A DNA stretch of 64,000 nt, taken from NCBI GenBank assembly GCA_004154925.1, contig QJNS01000050.1, positions 248,001-312,000 of the forward strand, in the 5' to 3' direction. A program made the translations under genes and the position numbers. Source of the stretch: Monosporascus cannonballus. Its lineage: Eukaryota; Ascomycota; Sordariomycetes; Xylariales. The notes beneath the pieces were generated by a model. That model worked only from the letters and a program-made list of their open reading frames with translations, was not told the origin of the DNA and ran no database searches. Shown one piece after another: positions 1-12,400 of this stretch. Each line of letters opens with the position of its first letter. Position 1 is the first letter of the stretch.

Positions 1-2182
1 ATATTATAAACGATTTGTATTAATAATCAAAATGTTACCCACTTATTTTATTAATAATTAACGTAATTTCGAAAATATTTTTCGAAACTTTAATTTAATT
101 TTTTGCTTTATTTATTTATTGAAAAATAATAAGTTATTAAAGGATTAAGCTTAACACTTATTTATTTAGAAAGGCTAAAACCAAGTTTGAAAATAACAAA
201 TTTATCTTTATTACAAATGATTTTTTCTTATATTTCTTATTTGTTAAAGCAATATTTAATAAAGATATAAGTTAATTATTTTATTATTACGTTTCTTTTA
301 CCAAATAAAGAATATCTATATTTAATAGATTTAATAACGGTAACTTATATTCCGTTATATTTAACTTTATTAACTAAATCGTTAAATAAAAAACTTAATA
401 TGAAAATTTTAAATAATCATATTTCATACTTTACCTGAAATATCAATAGATTATAATGATTTATAAAGCTTATAGCGTATTCCCTTAATCGTAATATAAA
501 TAGTACAATTTTTAACAATTCTTTGAATTATCTGGCATAACTCTGGCAAATGGTATGTTTTTAAAAATTATCTAATAGTTTTAAAAATTCCTTAATATCC
601 GTTTAATAGACTTTCGTAAAATTCCCTTCCTAATTATTTTTGTTAATCTTGAACAACGTAAATATTGTTATAATATAATAGTTAATCTTTAAGTTAGTCT
701 TTTAGTTATTAGATTTTTTTGAATCCTTCTATATTATAAAAATTTTAAAAGCGTATTAAAATTTTTATATTTAGCTTTTTTACTATTTTATACAACTATA
801 TAATATTATCTTTATTATATTATTATGTTTATATATTTTTGGAAATTTGAAATGTTATCTTTTTTACGATCAAAAATATTTACTTAAATATTGTCCATTT
901 GTTTAATATAATATATCTTAAAGTTAAACCTTAATAAAAAATTTATTCAAATTTTATATTATTTATTTAATTTTCGTACTTTTATAAATCGAGCAAAACT
1001 TTTATAATTGAAATAAGTATTGGAAAATCCTTTAATTTTGTTTAAAAAAGTTCCTATTTCTTAAAATCGTTAATAATTACTAATCACTCCCTATCGTTAA
1101 TTAAATATTTAAATTTTACGTTTCGAAAGGTTTTTAAATAATATACCACTAGGTACTATTTTCTATTATTTTTTTTATTACTCCAAGATTACGCTTAAAA
1201 CGTAATCCGAAATATCGGTCTTCAATCGTTTTATTTTATAAACGTTGAATAATTTAATTTTTCAATATTTCTAAAAAAATTTAAATTTTTCTTAAAAAAT
1301 TAAACTTTTTTTAATATATTCCTTAATGATAAATCTCGTTAATAACCTAATTATATTTTTATATCCCTTGAATAAGTTACGTCTATATTTCGTAAATCTT
1401 AAAATTTGCTGGATACTTATAACGTTCGCTTAATTTAGAATAAGCCAATTTTAATAACTTTTAACTTAAAGTGTTATATTTAAATTTGTCTAGAAATAAA
1501 AATAAATGCTAGAAAATTTAATTTCTATTTATCTTATACGCTTATAACCGGGTTAATTCGAATATTTACTTTATTTAATATTTAAATATTTAAATATTGT
1601 ACCTTTTATACTTTTTTAGGTTTTTAAATAAATAAAAATATTATCAAAGTAAACGAACACAAATGTATTTAAGAATTTTCAAAACGTAATTATAACCAAG
1701 CGTTCAAAACTGGCTGAAACATTAATAAGTTCTATAGAGATATTATTCAATATTCGAAAAATCCGTATATCGTTTTAAACATCGTTTTTTATTTTTTTTT
1801 AGCTATTTTAATTGGTTATGAACTATTTCGGAAATCGAAACCAGTATATTATTTAACTTTACTGGTATTCTATTTTAATATACTTATAAAAATTAAAAAA
1901 TACCCGTTTTTAATGCTAATATTATTTAATTATTTATAATCGATCACTTTTTTAAAAGGTATATTTTCGTTTTCGTCGATTTCTTCTTTTCTATCTTGAA
2001 TTTTTAATATTATTAAAATGGGATATTTAACGAGAAAATTAAAAGGTTAACTATATTCTTTTTTAAAGTAAGTTAAATACTTTTCTATAAAGTTTTTAAC
2101 TTGTTAAGATTTATATAGTAAACTTTATAAAATTTAAATAATATCCTTTTTTAATAAACATTTTATAATTCCATTAACTATA
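1..2182 (-). mobile_element. Element C, left part: RIP-degraded Ty3/Gypsy retrotransposon (integrase/RNase H/RT portion)
   Basis: This AT-rich stretch runs collinear, from about position 165, with the better preserved minus-strand element at 19223-21300, so it is a second copy of the same family. A minus-strand RT remnant lies near 1600-1800. The copy stops at 2182, where element B is inserted, and resumes at 15803; the 5-bp duplication CTATA flanks the insertion on both sides (2178-2182 and 15803-15807). The left end, with the rest of integrase and the 3' LTR, lies outside the window. Positions 1-165 should be integrase sequence by collinearity, but they are too damaged for me to confirm. 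No open frame of useful length survives. RIP is inferred from base composition and TpA excess. Confidence 0.8.
1600..1800 (-). pseudogene. Reverse transcriptase remnant of element C
   Basis: Read on the minus strand, this block gives the RT palm pattern of Ty3/Gypsy elements, ending in a YxDD-box relative Y-F-D-N at 1640-1651. The second catalytic Asp codon has become Asn (AAT), as expected from G-to-A change under RIP. The paralogous copy at 20641-20910 reads through the same region with far fewer stops, which supports the call. It cannot encode an active enzyme. Confidence 0.7.
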
Positions 2183-2215
2183 TGTTATGACCTAATGGTC
2201 TTGGCTTCTGGAAAC
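2183..2215 (+). repeat. First 33 bp of element B 5' LTR
   Basis: These bases match the start of the 3' LTR of B and of both LTRs of A, and end in GAAAC. The same five bases recur at 9036-9040, where the rest of this LTR continues. This short orphan piece is what exposes A as an insertion into B. Confidence 0.93.
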
Positions 2216-2641
2216 TGTTATGACCTAACGGTCTTGGCTTCTGGAAACGGTCGGGGTCCTGAAGAACCAAACCCCGACCCAGCCAAGAAGTCACGTGACT
2301 GGCTTAAAGGACTCAAGGGCCCTGATTGGTCGAGAGGGCTTAAGCCGGATGAGCACCAGAAGGGGTTCAAAGGGGCTTAAGGGAACTTAACTGGAGAAGT
2401 ATTATTAAGCCATAATAAGCACTTTGAGCCAGAAGTAAAATATATACGCTTATTAATTCCATAATTTAAATAATTTTAGCTTATAACATTTATCGATATT
2501 AATCGTTTATAATAAGGGATTTCCGGTATTACGAAACGTAATACGTTATTATATTTATTATTTAGATTTTTACGATATTCCTATTAATATAAACCCGTTA
2601 ATTTAATGTTTAATAATTAGTTAAACTATTTAGCCGTTATA
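2216..2641 (+). repeat. Element A 5' LTR
   Basis: The LTR starts TGTTATGACC and ends at a RIP-altered GTTATA (GTCACA in better copies). The first 180 bp are almost free of RIP and GC-rich; the last 240 bp are strongly AT-shifted. A CACGTG palindrome lies at 2292-2297 and a TATA-like TATATACGC at 2441-2449. Its length equals that of the 3' LTR. Confidence 0.93.
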
Positions 2642-4500
2642 CGTTACAAATTTTTGTTTAGTAATATTATTAAATTTTAAATAATATTTAATATTATTAA
2701 AATATCGACCAGCATTTAGAAAACCCTTATTTAACAGTTTTAGATTCGAATTCGAAAATTAAAAAAAGAGGTTCGACAGCTTAGGGCTACGTTATTTACC
2801 TAACCTTTTTTCGTTTGCATAAAGCCAAAAAAACCAGAACCTTATAATAAAAAAAGTAATTCTTAAATTTTCCTAATTTAGGCATAAGTTTACTTTCGTT
2901 TTTTAAGTTTTAATAACTTAACGGATATAATCTTAATAATAAAAATATATTTAATAGGAAATATGGTTAATTAGTTTAAGCTTATTATGAAAAACCTTTT
3001 GGAAATAAAAGAAATAAATAAGGAAAATTTTGTTAATAAGATTTTTTTAACTTATATTAATTTCGAAAACAAAATACGTAATAATTTCGGCAATCCGGAT
3101 AAAAAATAATTAACGGCTTAATAATTTTTATAATTCCGATAAAAAGGATCTATGTCTAAATATGCCGTAAGTTTCAAAAGTTTCGCGGCTAAAATAGCAT
3201 AAGGAAATAATAAAATTAACGCCTTTATCGACATATTTTATAAAGGGCTAAAAAATAATATGAAAAATAAGATTATTCGGATTAAACAATTAATTACATT
3301 AAATTAATATATTATAAAAGTAATTAAGATTAATAATCGACAGTTTATAAAACGACAAAAAAAAATAATATGCCTTACGTTCGGAATATAATAAATTTAA
3401 CCAAGGAAAAAAAAAGATATATCCCTTATTTCTTACGGAACGGCGCCAGGATTTATGGAATTTGGCGTTACTTACAAACAGGATTAGAGCCAGATTAAAC
3501 GCTTTAATTACGGCAAAATAGGACATAAAATTTATAAATGCAAAAAACTTAAAAAACCATAACAAAATAATTGGATTCCTATATCGGAAAGAAAGTTTAA
3601 GAATAATTAAAGAAATGATAACAAAGTTATTAATATAATTTAAGCCAATTACATAACAAATTTATAGCCAGAGGTCTAATAAGGATTATTACGATAAAAG
3701 ATTTGACGAAAAATACGAAAATTTAAAAAATTAGCTTAATAAGTATTACGAACATAATAAAAAGCGCAATAAAGATAATTACGCAAATATTAAAACTGGA
3801 TAAAAAAGATTTTTCCCGGAATTTCTAATCGATACGGCAGAATATATGCCATATACTATCGACGACGAAAATATCTTAATTACGAAAAATAATATATTTA
3901 TATATAAATTACTTACATATATTACGAAGGATTCGATTTTTTAAACCGTACCGGGCATAATAAAAATAATAAGTAATAATATCGACAATTTCGAATTAAT
4001 ATCCCAGAAAATATCTAGCAGTTAGCCAAAACAAAAAATTAACTTAAAAAAAAGTAATACCTGCAGGAAAACCCCTTTTATTATTATAAATAATGTAATT
4101 ATTAAACGGAAAAAAAGTTAATTTAACGTATGGTAAAAAAATACTATTAAAAAATTATTACGGATTTCCATTTTTAATTAATATTTATTATAAATCTTTT
4201 CGAAAAAAAATTATTAAGGAAAAAATACGTTAATTTATAGGAAATGTTTAAAACGATAACCGAAACGACGTATAATATGATATAGTCGTAAACAAAAAAA
4301 AATATTTTTTTCGATAAGAAAAAAATTGTAAAAATATTAAAAACAATTAATACGGTTCGAAAAAACAGTACGCCGATAATAATAATAGATACAGTAATTT
4401 AACGCGTTATATATAAAACCATAAATAAGAATCGATAAATTCGAATAAGAATTAAAAAAAAATTATTTATAAAAAAGCTGCAAAATAACGAAACTTAAAG
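2642..4500 (+). pseudogene. Element A gag remnant with zinc knuckle
   Basis: Gag forms the particle and binds element RNA. The only firm landmark is the CCHC knuckle at 3500-3541, readable as R-F-N-Y-G-K-I-G-H-K-I-Y-K-C; the family pattern is C-x2-C-x4-H-x4-C. The second Cys has become Tyr (TGC to TAC, RIP-type) and the first is Arg. The homologous block of element B (10281-10322) keeps the first Cys but has Tyr at the other three ligand positions. The remainder is too full of stops to delimit gag, so the boundaries are approximate. Confidence 0.65.
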
Positions 4501-4565
4501 GAATTAAAAAAAACTCCTAAAAAAGGTTTTAAATGCAATAATAAAAAACGGTAATAACCGTATTA

Positions 4566-6560
4566 CTTTGAACATACGAATCGGAACGTATTAGTATATC
4601 GTAATAATAAATTACGAAATATTAGGCGGAAATTATATTGTACCAAATATAATTAATAAATTTAAATTAGTATAAAAATACAAATTAAAACCTTATATAA
4701 CGATAAATGCCGAAAGTTAAAAATTTGCTTACAATAATGGAAAAGTTATACGTAAAATTAATTATTTCGAAATTTTTATTTAAAAACGATACCAAATAAT
4801 TAATTTCGATATCGTATTACTTAAGAATTACGATATAATCTTAAAATTATTATAAATACGCCAATACGAAATTTTAATTAACGGAAAAATTAGCCAGGTA
4901 AAATTTGTTTTATTCCTTATTAATAAATAAAAAAAATTAAGATCTTAATATTTAATCGATAATAACAACAAATATAGGCATAAAAATACAATAAATACCT
5001 TATTACCTAACGGAATAAAGCATAAAAAAACAGATATTAAAGAAAAATATAACGTATTATTATTATTAATAAAACGAAATTAAAGCAATTAAATAATAAT
5101 TTAAAACAATAAAAATAATAACCTTAAAAATCAGAAATTCTAATTAATATGTTACCATAATATTATAAATACAAATAACTTTTTAAATAGGAATTCGATA
5201 TAAAATTACCAAAATATAACGAATAAGATTATAAAATAATCCTTAAGGAAAGATTTTCGACAAAGTTCTACCTTATTTATAATTTGAATAAAAACGAATC
5301 ACGTATTTTCAAAGAATATTTGGAAAATTGATTACAAAAAGGATAAATTCGACTTTTAAAATTACCAATAAAGTATCAGATATTTTGTATACCTAAGAAA
5401 AATAAAAAATTGTAATTTGTAATTAATTATTAATAATTAAACGATATCATAATCAAAAATCGAATATTATTATCCCCAATTACGGAAATAAAAAACCGAC
5501 TTTACGAAACCAAATAATTTATTACATTTAATTTTAAAAATAAATATAACCTTATTAGGATTAAAAAGAAATACGAATAAAAAATAACTTTCAAAACGAA
5601 ATACGGATTATTTAAATATTTAAGTATATTAATAGGACTTATGAACGCATTAATAACCTTTTAACGAATAATTAATTACGTATTACGAAAATACCTCGAT
5701 ATTTTCGTCGTTTACTATCTCGACGACATTTTTATCTTTTCGGAAACAGAAAAAGCATACGTAGGATACGTTTATAAGGTTTTTTAAGTTTTATAGGACG
5801 CAAATTTATTTATTAACGCGAAAAAATATTAGTTCCATATATAAAAAATAAAATATCTGGGATACGTTATTATCCCAGAATATATCAAAATAAACCTTAA
5901 GAAAATCGCTATAATTATAAAATAACAAACGCCAATTACGGTTAAAGAAATACAGGCATTTCTGAGATTAGTTAATTATTATAAGAAATTTATTCGAAAC
6001 TTTAGTAAAATAACTATACCCCTAATGAATTTTATAAAAAAAATTCAAATAAATACCGGATATAAACAAAATATTTCAAAATATTAAGGATGCGATTATT
6101 AGCAAGTTAGTATTAATTATATACGATTTAAAAATCCCGTTAAATTAAAAACCGATCTTTCGGATTACGCGTTAAACATAATAATTAAAAAACGAAATAA
6201 TTAAAGCAAATTATACCCTATTATATTTTTTTCGTACAAGTTAAAAGGAATTAAATTTAATTACGGCATTCCAAATAAAGAATTTTTAGCTATTAATATA
6301 GTATTTCGGGAATTTAGGTATTTCCTAAAAGAAAACTTGTATTAAGTCAAAGTTTATATAAATTATTAATATTTTACCCGATTTATTACGACCAAAAGTT
6401 TTACAAAATAATAATTAAAATATGCGAAAAAATTGGCGAATTTCGATTTCGTTATTATTCATAAAAAAGGCTTAAAAACGATAAAGTAAATACCTTAAGC
6501 AAGTAATCAAATTTCGAAAAAAATTAATCAAAATTAGTTATAAAATTTTTAACATTACCA
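4566..6560 (+). pseudogene. Element A protease, reverse transcriptase and RNase H remnant
   Basis: A retropepsin-like block (about 4590-4900) precedes RT. From about 5210 the plus strand gives recognisable RT motifs in order: the palm leading to a K-N-R core near 5455, an F-K-Y block near 5620, and Y-L-D-D at 5716-5727 with both catalytic Asp codons intact. RNase H-like sequence follows to about 6500, including a D-A/S-S-D-like block near 6160. Dozens of in-frame TAA and TAG codons, which CAA/CAG or TGG to TAR changes would explain, interrupt it. The order PR-RT-RH-IN is that of Ty3/Gypsy, not Copia. Confidence 0.85.
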
Positions 6561-7965
6561 TAAAACAAATTTACACTTACGACAAATTACGACAATTCGG
6601 GCAGTACCCTGCAATATATATTAAAAAATTCAATAATATAACGATAATCTCCTAGAAAACCAAAAAACAAATTAAATATAAATGCTAAAAAAATACCAAA
6701 AGGACTTAATACGAAAAATATACGAATATCAATTATATAAATATTTAGGGATTTACAAAACTTTAAAACGATTTTAACGTATATATTTTTTTCCTAACAT
6801 AAAATTAACTATATAAAAAATTATACGGCAATACGATATTTACGCCAAAGCAAAAACTCGACGATACAAACCATACGGAAAATTTCAATTATTACTAATC
6901 GCAAAATAACCATAATATTTAGTTATATTCGATTTTATTACCAAACATTTTATGTTAAAAAGTCCAATTACGGGCATATATTATAATAACATTTTCGTAA
7001 TAATGGGATCGATTCATAATATTTTCCTATTTCCTACCATATTATAAGAATATATACGCCGAATAACTGGTATATGTTTTTTTTAAATATATTTTCAGCA
7101 TGTACGGATTACTAATAAAAATCATATTAAATAAAAATTTAACTATCGTATTAACATTTGGGCAAAACCTTATAATATAAATTAATTTAAATTAAAAATT
7201 ATTTAACGCATTTAAACCTTAATCAAATAAATAAACAAAACAAATAAATTAAATATTAAAAACTTATTTACGATATTATATTAATTACGAATAAAATAAT
7301 TAAGTTAAAAAGTTATCGATTATTTAGCTAACTGATAATATCAGTTATTACGAAAGTATTAAGATAATACTTACGAATTTAAATTTTGGTTTTATTTCGG
7401 AAATTTACAAAAAGATACGCGATAACGGTCCAATTAATATTAAAATAATTCTTACGTTAAAATAATTACGATAATTATACCAAAAAATAAAATTAAAATT
7501 AAAATTCGTACGAAATTAAATAAACAAATGTTATAACTAAAAGAAATTAAAGAAATTAACTTTCGAAAAAGGAAAAATAGTTTTCCTTGTTACAAAAAAT
7601 ATTTAAATAAAATAACTTAACAAAAAACTCGATTTTAAATATATCGGTTTATACAAAATCGCCAAGAAAATCTCAGAAAATAATTATTAATTAAAATTTT
7701 TACCAAAAATTAAATTCCATTAATTTTTTATATTTCTTTATTCGAATTAACAGCAAATATAATCAAAATACATATAATATAAAATAATATAAAAATAAAA
7801 AACAAATAAGTATACGAAATAAAAAAGATATTCGACATACGAAAATAAAACGGATTTACTTAGTACCTGATTAAATAAAAAAAGCATCCGGACTCCGAAA
7901 ATATCTGGAAACCTGCCAAAAACCTTATTGGCGCCCAGCGCCTATTAAAGAATTTTTATCAATAA
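6560..7965 (+). pseudogene. Element A integrase with C-terminal chromodomain (remnant)
   Basis: The integrase core starts with a D-F-I-T block at 6931; this first catalytic Asp is retained in A but is Asn in B (13709-13711). A basic C-terminal segment follows. At 7810-7965 the frame gives a chromodomain: a V-Y-E-I start, a Y-L-I-K core, then P-D-S-E-N-I-W-K-P-A, matching the family's P-x-x-x-N-T-W-E-P, and a C-terminal helix ending at a TAA at 7963-7965. Chromodomains bind methylated histone H3 and steer chromovirus insertion. The homologous blocks of B (about 14595-14740), D (25808-25965) and F (47507-47651) support the call. Confidence 0.85.
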
Positions 7966-8218
7966 CGACGGACGCGTTCCAGTCAAAAATCGACCAATTA
8001 ATAACCGGGATATCGGGCCAGTCGACCGCGGCCTGTATTAACGTAATAGCCGTAACGGCGGCCTTTAACTATTTTTATTCCTTTTCGAAGCGTTCGAATT
8101 CCTTTATAGTTTCCGCACCCTAAATACCATAACGAAACATTTCGATTTCCCGTTAACAAAAAAGTTTTTTCTGTTTTCGCAAACGGCTTAAATAACCAAA
8201 TAATTCGTTAAGATATTA

Positions 8219-8510
8219 TTAAACCTTTAAAAGCTCCTTTTCGGCAAAACGTTCATTTAATTCCAAACGATTTTCTTTAACAACCAATTTACGGTATTCA
8301 AATTCAAAAAAACCAAAAAGATTATAAAGATTTTTGTAAACAATAGAAAAAACATATTTCCCTAAATTACGATAAGCCTTGTAAATTTTGCTTTCAGATT
8401 TATAACGGAAACAAAGAATATTCGAAAACATAATAAAATTAAAACGGTTAATCCGTTTTAAAAAAACGAAAACGTTAATACGTTTACGAAACCTAGATTT
8501 TTTAATATAA
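8219..8510 (-). pseudogene. Antisense frame in element A 3' region
   Basis: Between the pol stop (7965) and the 3' LTR (8610), the minus strand keeps a readable frame. It aligns in the same frame and position with 14997-15296 of element B: shared blocks include K-I-Y-K, Y-R-N-L-G-K-Y and F-E-Y-R-K-L. I recognise the general type: an accessory antisense protein common in fungal Gypsy elements, often annotated as hypothetical and rich in Arg, Lys and Glu. Function is unknown to me. The readable part covers only the N-terminal half; the rest towards 7970 carries stops. Confidence 0.55.
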
Positions 8511-8589
8511 CCCGATATAATAAATACAAAGAAAAAAAAGGTACTTAGCGAAATTAATAAATAAACGGAATAATTTTTAGGGATAAAGA

Positions 8590-8609
8590 TCCTAGAAAAA
8601 AAAAGATCG
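8590..8609 (+). other. Polypurine tract of element A (RIP-altered)
   Basis: The purine run immediately before the 3' LTR corresponds to GAAAAGGGGGAGATCG in element B (15372-15387), with its G residues changed to A here. In this group the tract primes plus-strand DNA synthesis. Confidence 0.6.
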
Positions 8610-9035
8610 TATTATAACCTAACGGTCTTGGTTTCTGGAAACGGTCGGAATCCTAAAAAACCAAACCCCAACCCAGCTAAAAAATCACGTAACTAGCTTA
8701 AAGGACTTAAGGGCCCTAATTAGTCGAAAGGGCTTAAGCCGGATAAACACCAGAAAGGGCTTAAAGGGGCTTAAAGGGGCTTAACTGAAAAAATATCGTT
8801 AAGCCATAATAAGCACCTTAAGCCAGAAATAAAATATATACGCTTATTAATTCCATAATTTAGATACCTTCAGTTGGTAATACTTATCGATACCAATTAT
8901 TTGTAATAAGGCATTTCCGGTATTACGAGACGTAATATGTTACTGTATTTATTGCTCAGATTCCCACGATACTCCTGCCAACATAAACCCGTCGACTTAA
9001 GGTTTAATAGTTGGTTAAACCGCCTAGCCGTCACA
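8610..9035 (+). repeat. Element A 3' LTR
   Basis: The LTR starts TATTATAACC (TGTTATGACC with G to A changes) and ends GTCACA at 9035, directly followed by GAAAC. Here the outer, 3' half is well preserved, including the GGTTTAA / TTAAACC hairpin at 9001-9021, while the inner half is AT-shifted. That is the mirror image of the 5' LTR. Confidence 0.93.
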
Positions 9036-9422
9036 GAAACGGTCGGGACCCTAAAAAGTCAGACCCCGACCCAGCCAAGAAATCACGTAACTGGCTTAAA
9101 AGGCTCAAGGGCCCTGATTGGTAAAAAGGGCTTAAGTCGGATAAGCACCAGAAAGGGCTCAAAGGGGCTTAAGGGGACTCAACCAGAGAAATGTCGTTAA
9201 GCTATGGTAAGCACCTTAAGCCAAAACAAAGATATATACGTTCATTATTTCCATAGTTTAAATAAATTCAGCTTGCAATATAATATCGTTACCCAAAACA
9301 TATTTGATATTACGAAACGTAATACGTTACTATGTTTATTACTTAGATTTCCACGATACTTTTATTAACATAAATCCGTTAACTTAAAATTTAATAATTA
9401 ATTAAATTATTTAACCGTTATA
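9036..9422 (+). repeat. Element B 5' LTR, continuation after element A
   Basis: It starts with the second GAAAC copy and continues GGTCGGG exactly where 2183-2215 left off. The first 230 bp are hardly mutated; the end is AT-shifted. With 2183-2215 and without the duplicated GAAAC it makes a 415-bp LTR. Confidence 0.93.
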
Positions 9423-12400
9423 CGTTATAAACTTTTATTTAATAATACCGTTAAACTCTGGGCAATATTTAATATTATCAAAATATTAACCAGCATTTAG
9501 GAAACTTTTACTTAATAACTTTAGGTTCGAATTCGGGAACTGGAAAAAAAAATTCGATAACTTAAAGTTACGTTACCTGCTTAACCCTTTTTCGCCCGCA
9601 TAAAGCCCAAAAAGCCAGAACCTTACGATAAAAAAGGTAACCCTTAAACTTTTTTAATTTAAATACGAATTTATTTTTACTTTTTAAACCTTAATAACTT
9701 AACGGATATAATCTTAATAATAAGAATATACTTAACGGAAAATGCGGTTAATTAATTTAAACGTATTATAAAAAATTTCCTGGAAATAAAAAAACCAAAT
9801 AAGAAAAATTTTACTAATAAAATCTTTTCACTTTATATTAATTTCGAAAATAAAGTACGCGATAATTTCGGCAATCCGGATAAAAAGCGATTTACAGCTT
9901 AATAATTGTTTTAAGTTAAATAAAAAAGATTTGGGTCCAAGTACGCCGTAATTTTTAAAAATTTTATAATTAAGGCCGGATAAAGAAACGACAAAGTTAA
10001 CGATTTATCGATATATTTTATAAAAAATTAAAAGATAATATAAAGAATAAGATTATTCGGATTAAACGATTAATTACCTTAAATTGGTATATCGCAAAAA
10101 TAATTAAAATTAATAATTAATAATTTGAAAAATAATAGAAAAAAAAGATAATATGCTTTATACTTAGGATATAGGTTTAATTAAGGGAAAAAATAAAAGG
10201 TACTTTTTATTTCTTTCGGAACGGCGTTAGAACTTATGGAATTCGGCGTTACCCATAAATAAAATTAAAGCCAGATTAAATGCTTTAATTATGGCAAAAT
10301 AGGATATAAGGCTTATAAATATAAGAAATCCAAAAAGTTACCGCAAAATAACTGGACCCCTATACCGGAAAGATAGTCCAAAAATAATTAAGGAAATAAT
10401 AGCAAAATTATTAACATAATCCAAGTTAAGTATATATTAGGTTTACGACAAAAAGTTTAATAAGGATTATTACGATAAGAAATTCGACGAAAGATACGAA
10501 AATCCAGAAAATTAGTTTGGTAAATATTATAAGCATAGCAAAAAACGTTATAAGGATAATTACGCGAATATTAGAATTAGACAGAAAAGGTTTATTTCGG
10601 AATTCTTGATCGATATGGCAAAATGTATATTATATATTATCGACGACGAAAATATCCCGTTTAAAAAAATAAAAATAATATATTTATAAACGAATTATCC
10701 GTATGTATTATAAAGGATTCGACTTTTTATATCGTACCGGAAATAATAAAAACGATAAATAATAATATCGATAGTTTCGAATTATACCTCCAGGAAATAT
10801 CCAGCAATTGGCCGAAATAAAAAGTTGGTTTAAAGAAAAATAATATCCGTAAAAAAACCTTTTTTATTATTATGGATAATATAATTATCAAACGGAAAAG
10901 GAGTTAATTTAGCGTACGGTAAAAAAGTATTATCAGAAAGTTATAACGGATTTTCATTTTTAACTGATATTTATTATAGATTTTCAGAAAAAAAAGTTAT
11001 TAAAAAATACGTTAATTTATAGGAAATCTTTAGAACGATAATCAAAATAACGTACAATAAGATATAGTCGTACATATATGAAAACAGTTTATTCGTTAAG
11101 GAAAAAAATTACAAAAGAATTAGGAACAATTAATATAACTTAAAGAAATAATACGCCGGTAACAATAATAAATATAATAGCTTAATGCGCTATATATAAA
11201 AACATAAATAAAGCTTAATAAATTTAAATAGGAATTAAAAGAAAAAGGTTACTTATAAAAAAATGCAAAATAACGAAATTTAAAGAAGTTAAAGAGAATT
11301 TTTAAAAAAGGTTTTAAATGCGACGATAAAAAACGTTAACGATTTTATTACTTTGGATATACGAATCGGAACGTATTGGTATATCGTAATAATGGATTAC
11401 GGAGCTTTAGGCGGAAATTAAATTATACTGAATATAATTAATAAGTTTAAATTATTATAAAGATATAAATTAAAATCCTATATAACAACGAATACCAAAA
11501 ATTAAGAATTCGTTTATAATAACGGAAAATTTATACGCGAAATTAATTACCTTAAGAAATTTATTAAAAGATAACATTAAATAATTAATTTCGATATTAT
11601 TTTATTTGGGAATTACGATATAATCTTAGGATTATTATAGATACGCCAGTACGAAATTTTACTTAACGGCAGAACTGGCTAAATAAAATTCGTTTTATTC
11701 CTTATTAATAAACGAAAGGAAAAAAGAATCGAAATCTTAATATTTGATTAATAATGGCGACGAATACAGGCATAAAAATACGATAAATACCTTATTACTT
11801 AAAAAAATAAAACATAAAAAAAACGGGTATTAAAGAAAAATACAATATATTATTATTATTATTAAAGCAAAATTAAAGCAATTAAATAACGATTTAAAAT
11901 AACAAAAATAACAGCCCAAAAAATTAGAACATTTGATTAATATATTATTATAATACTATAGATACGAATAACTGTTTAAAAAGGAATTTAATACGAAGTT
12001 ATTAAAATATAGCGAATAGGATTATAAAATAATTTTTAAAAAAGGATTTTCGATAAAGTTTTACCTTATTTATAATTTTAACGGAAACGAATTACGTATT
12101 TTTAAAGAATACCTAGAAAATCGACTATAAAAGGGATAAATTCAACCTTTAAAGTTACTAATAGGATATCTTATGTTTTTCGTATTTAAAAAAATGGAAA
12201 ATTACGATTTATAATTAATTACAGATAATTAAATAATATTATTGTTAAAAATCGAACATCATTACCCTTAATTACAGAACTAAATAATTTATAATATTCG
12301 ATTTTAAAAATAAATATGACCTTATTAAGATTTAAAAAGGATACGAATAAAAAATAACCTTTAGGACAAAATACGGATTATTTAAGTATTTGGTTATATT

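Larger units (their letters stand above)
2216..9035 (+). mobile_element. Element A: full-length chromovirus-type Ty3/Gypsy retrotransposon
   Basis: A is complete, with 426-bp LTRs at 2216-2641 and 8610-9035 and 5-bp duplications GAAAC at 2211-2215 and 9036-9040. Plus-strand remnants in order are a gag CCHC knuckle (3500-3541), a retropepsin-like protease (about 4590-4900), RT with an intact Y-L-D-D (5716-5727), RNase H, an integrase core whose first catalytic Asp is kept (6931-6933), an integrase C-terminal region and a chromodomain (7810-7965, stop at 7963). Integrase inserts the cDNA; the chromodomain is known in this group to direct insertion to marked chromatin. The internal part is saturated with RIP-type stops, so A is dead. 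It is the youngest layer of the nest, as it interrupts B. Confidence 0.95.

Noticed and set aside
2195..2380. Small plus-strand frame in the A 5' LTR (and 8937-9200, 15584-15823, 44350-44538)
   Set aside because: These lie wholly in LTR sequence spared by RIP; they recur because LTRs are repeated, with no protein-level support.
3299..3565. Minus-strand frame of 88 codons in element A
   Set aside because: It overlies the gag zinc knuckle on the opposite strand, has no homologous open frame in B at the same place, and is rich in Phe/Tyr/Leu as expected for the shadow of AT-rich coding sequence.
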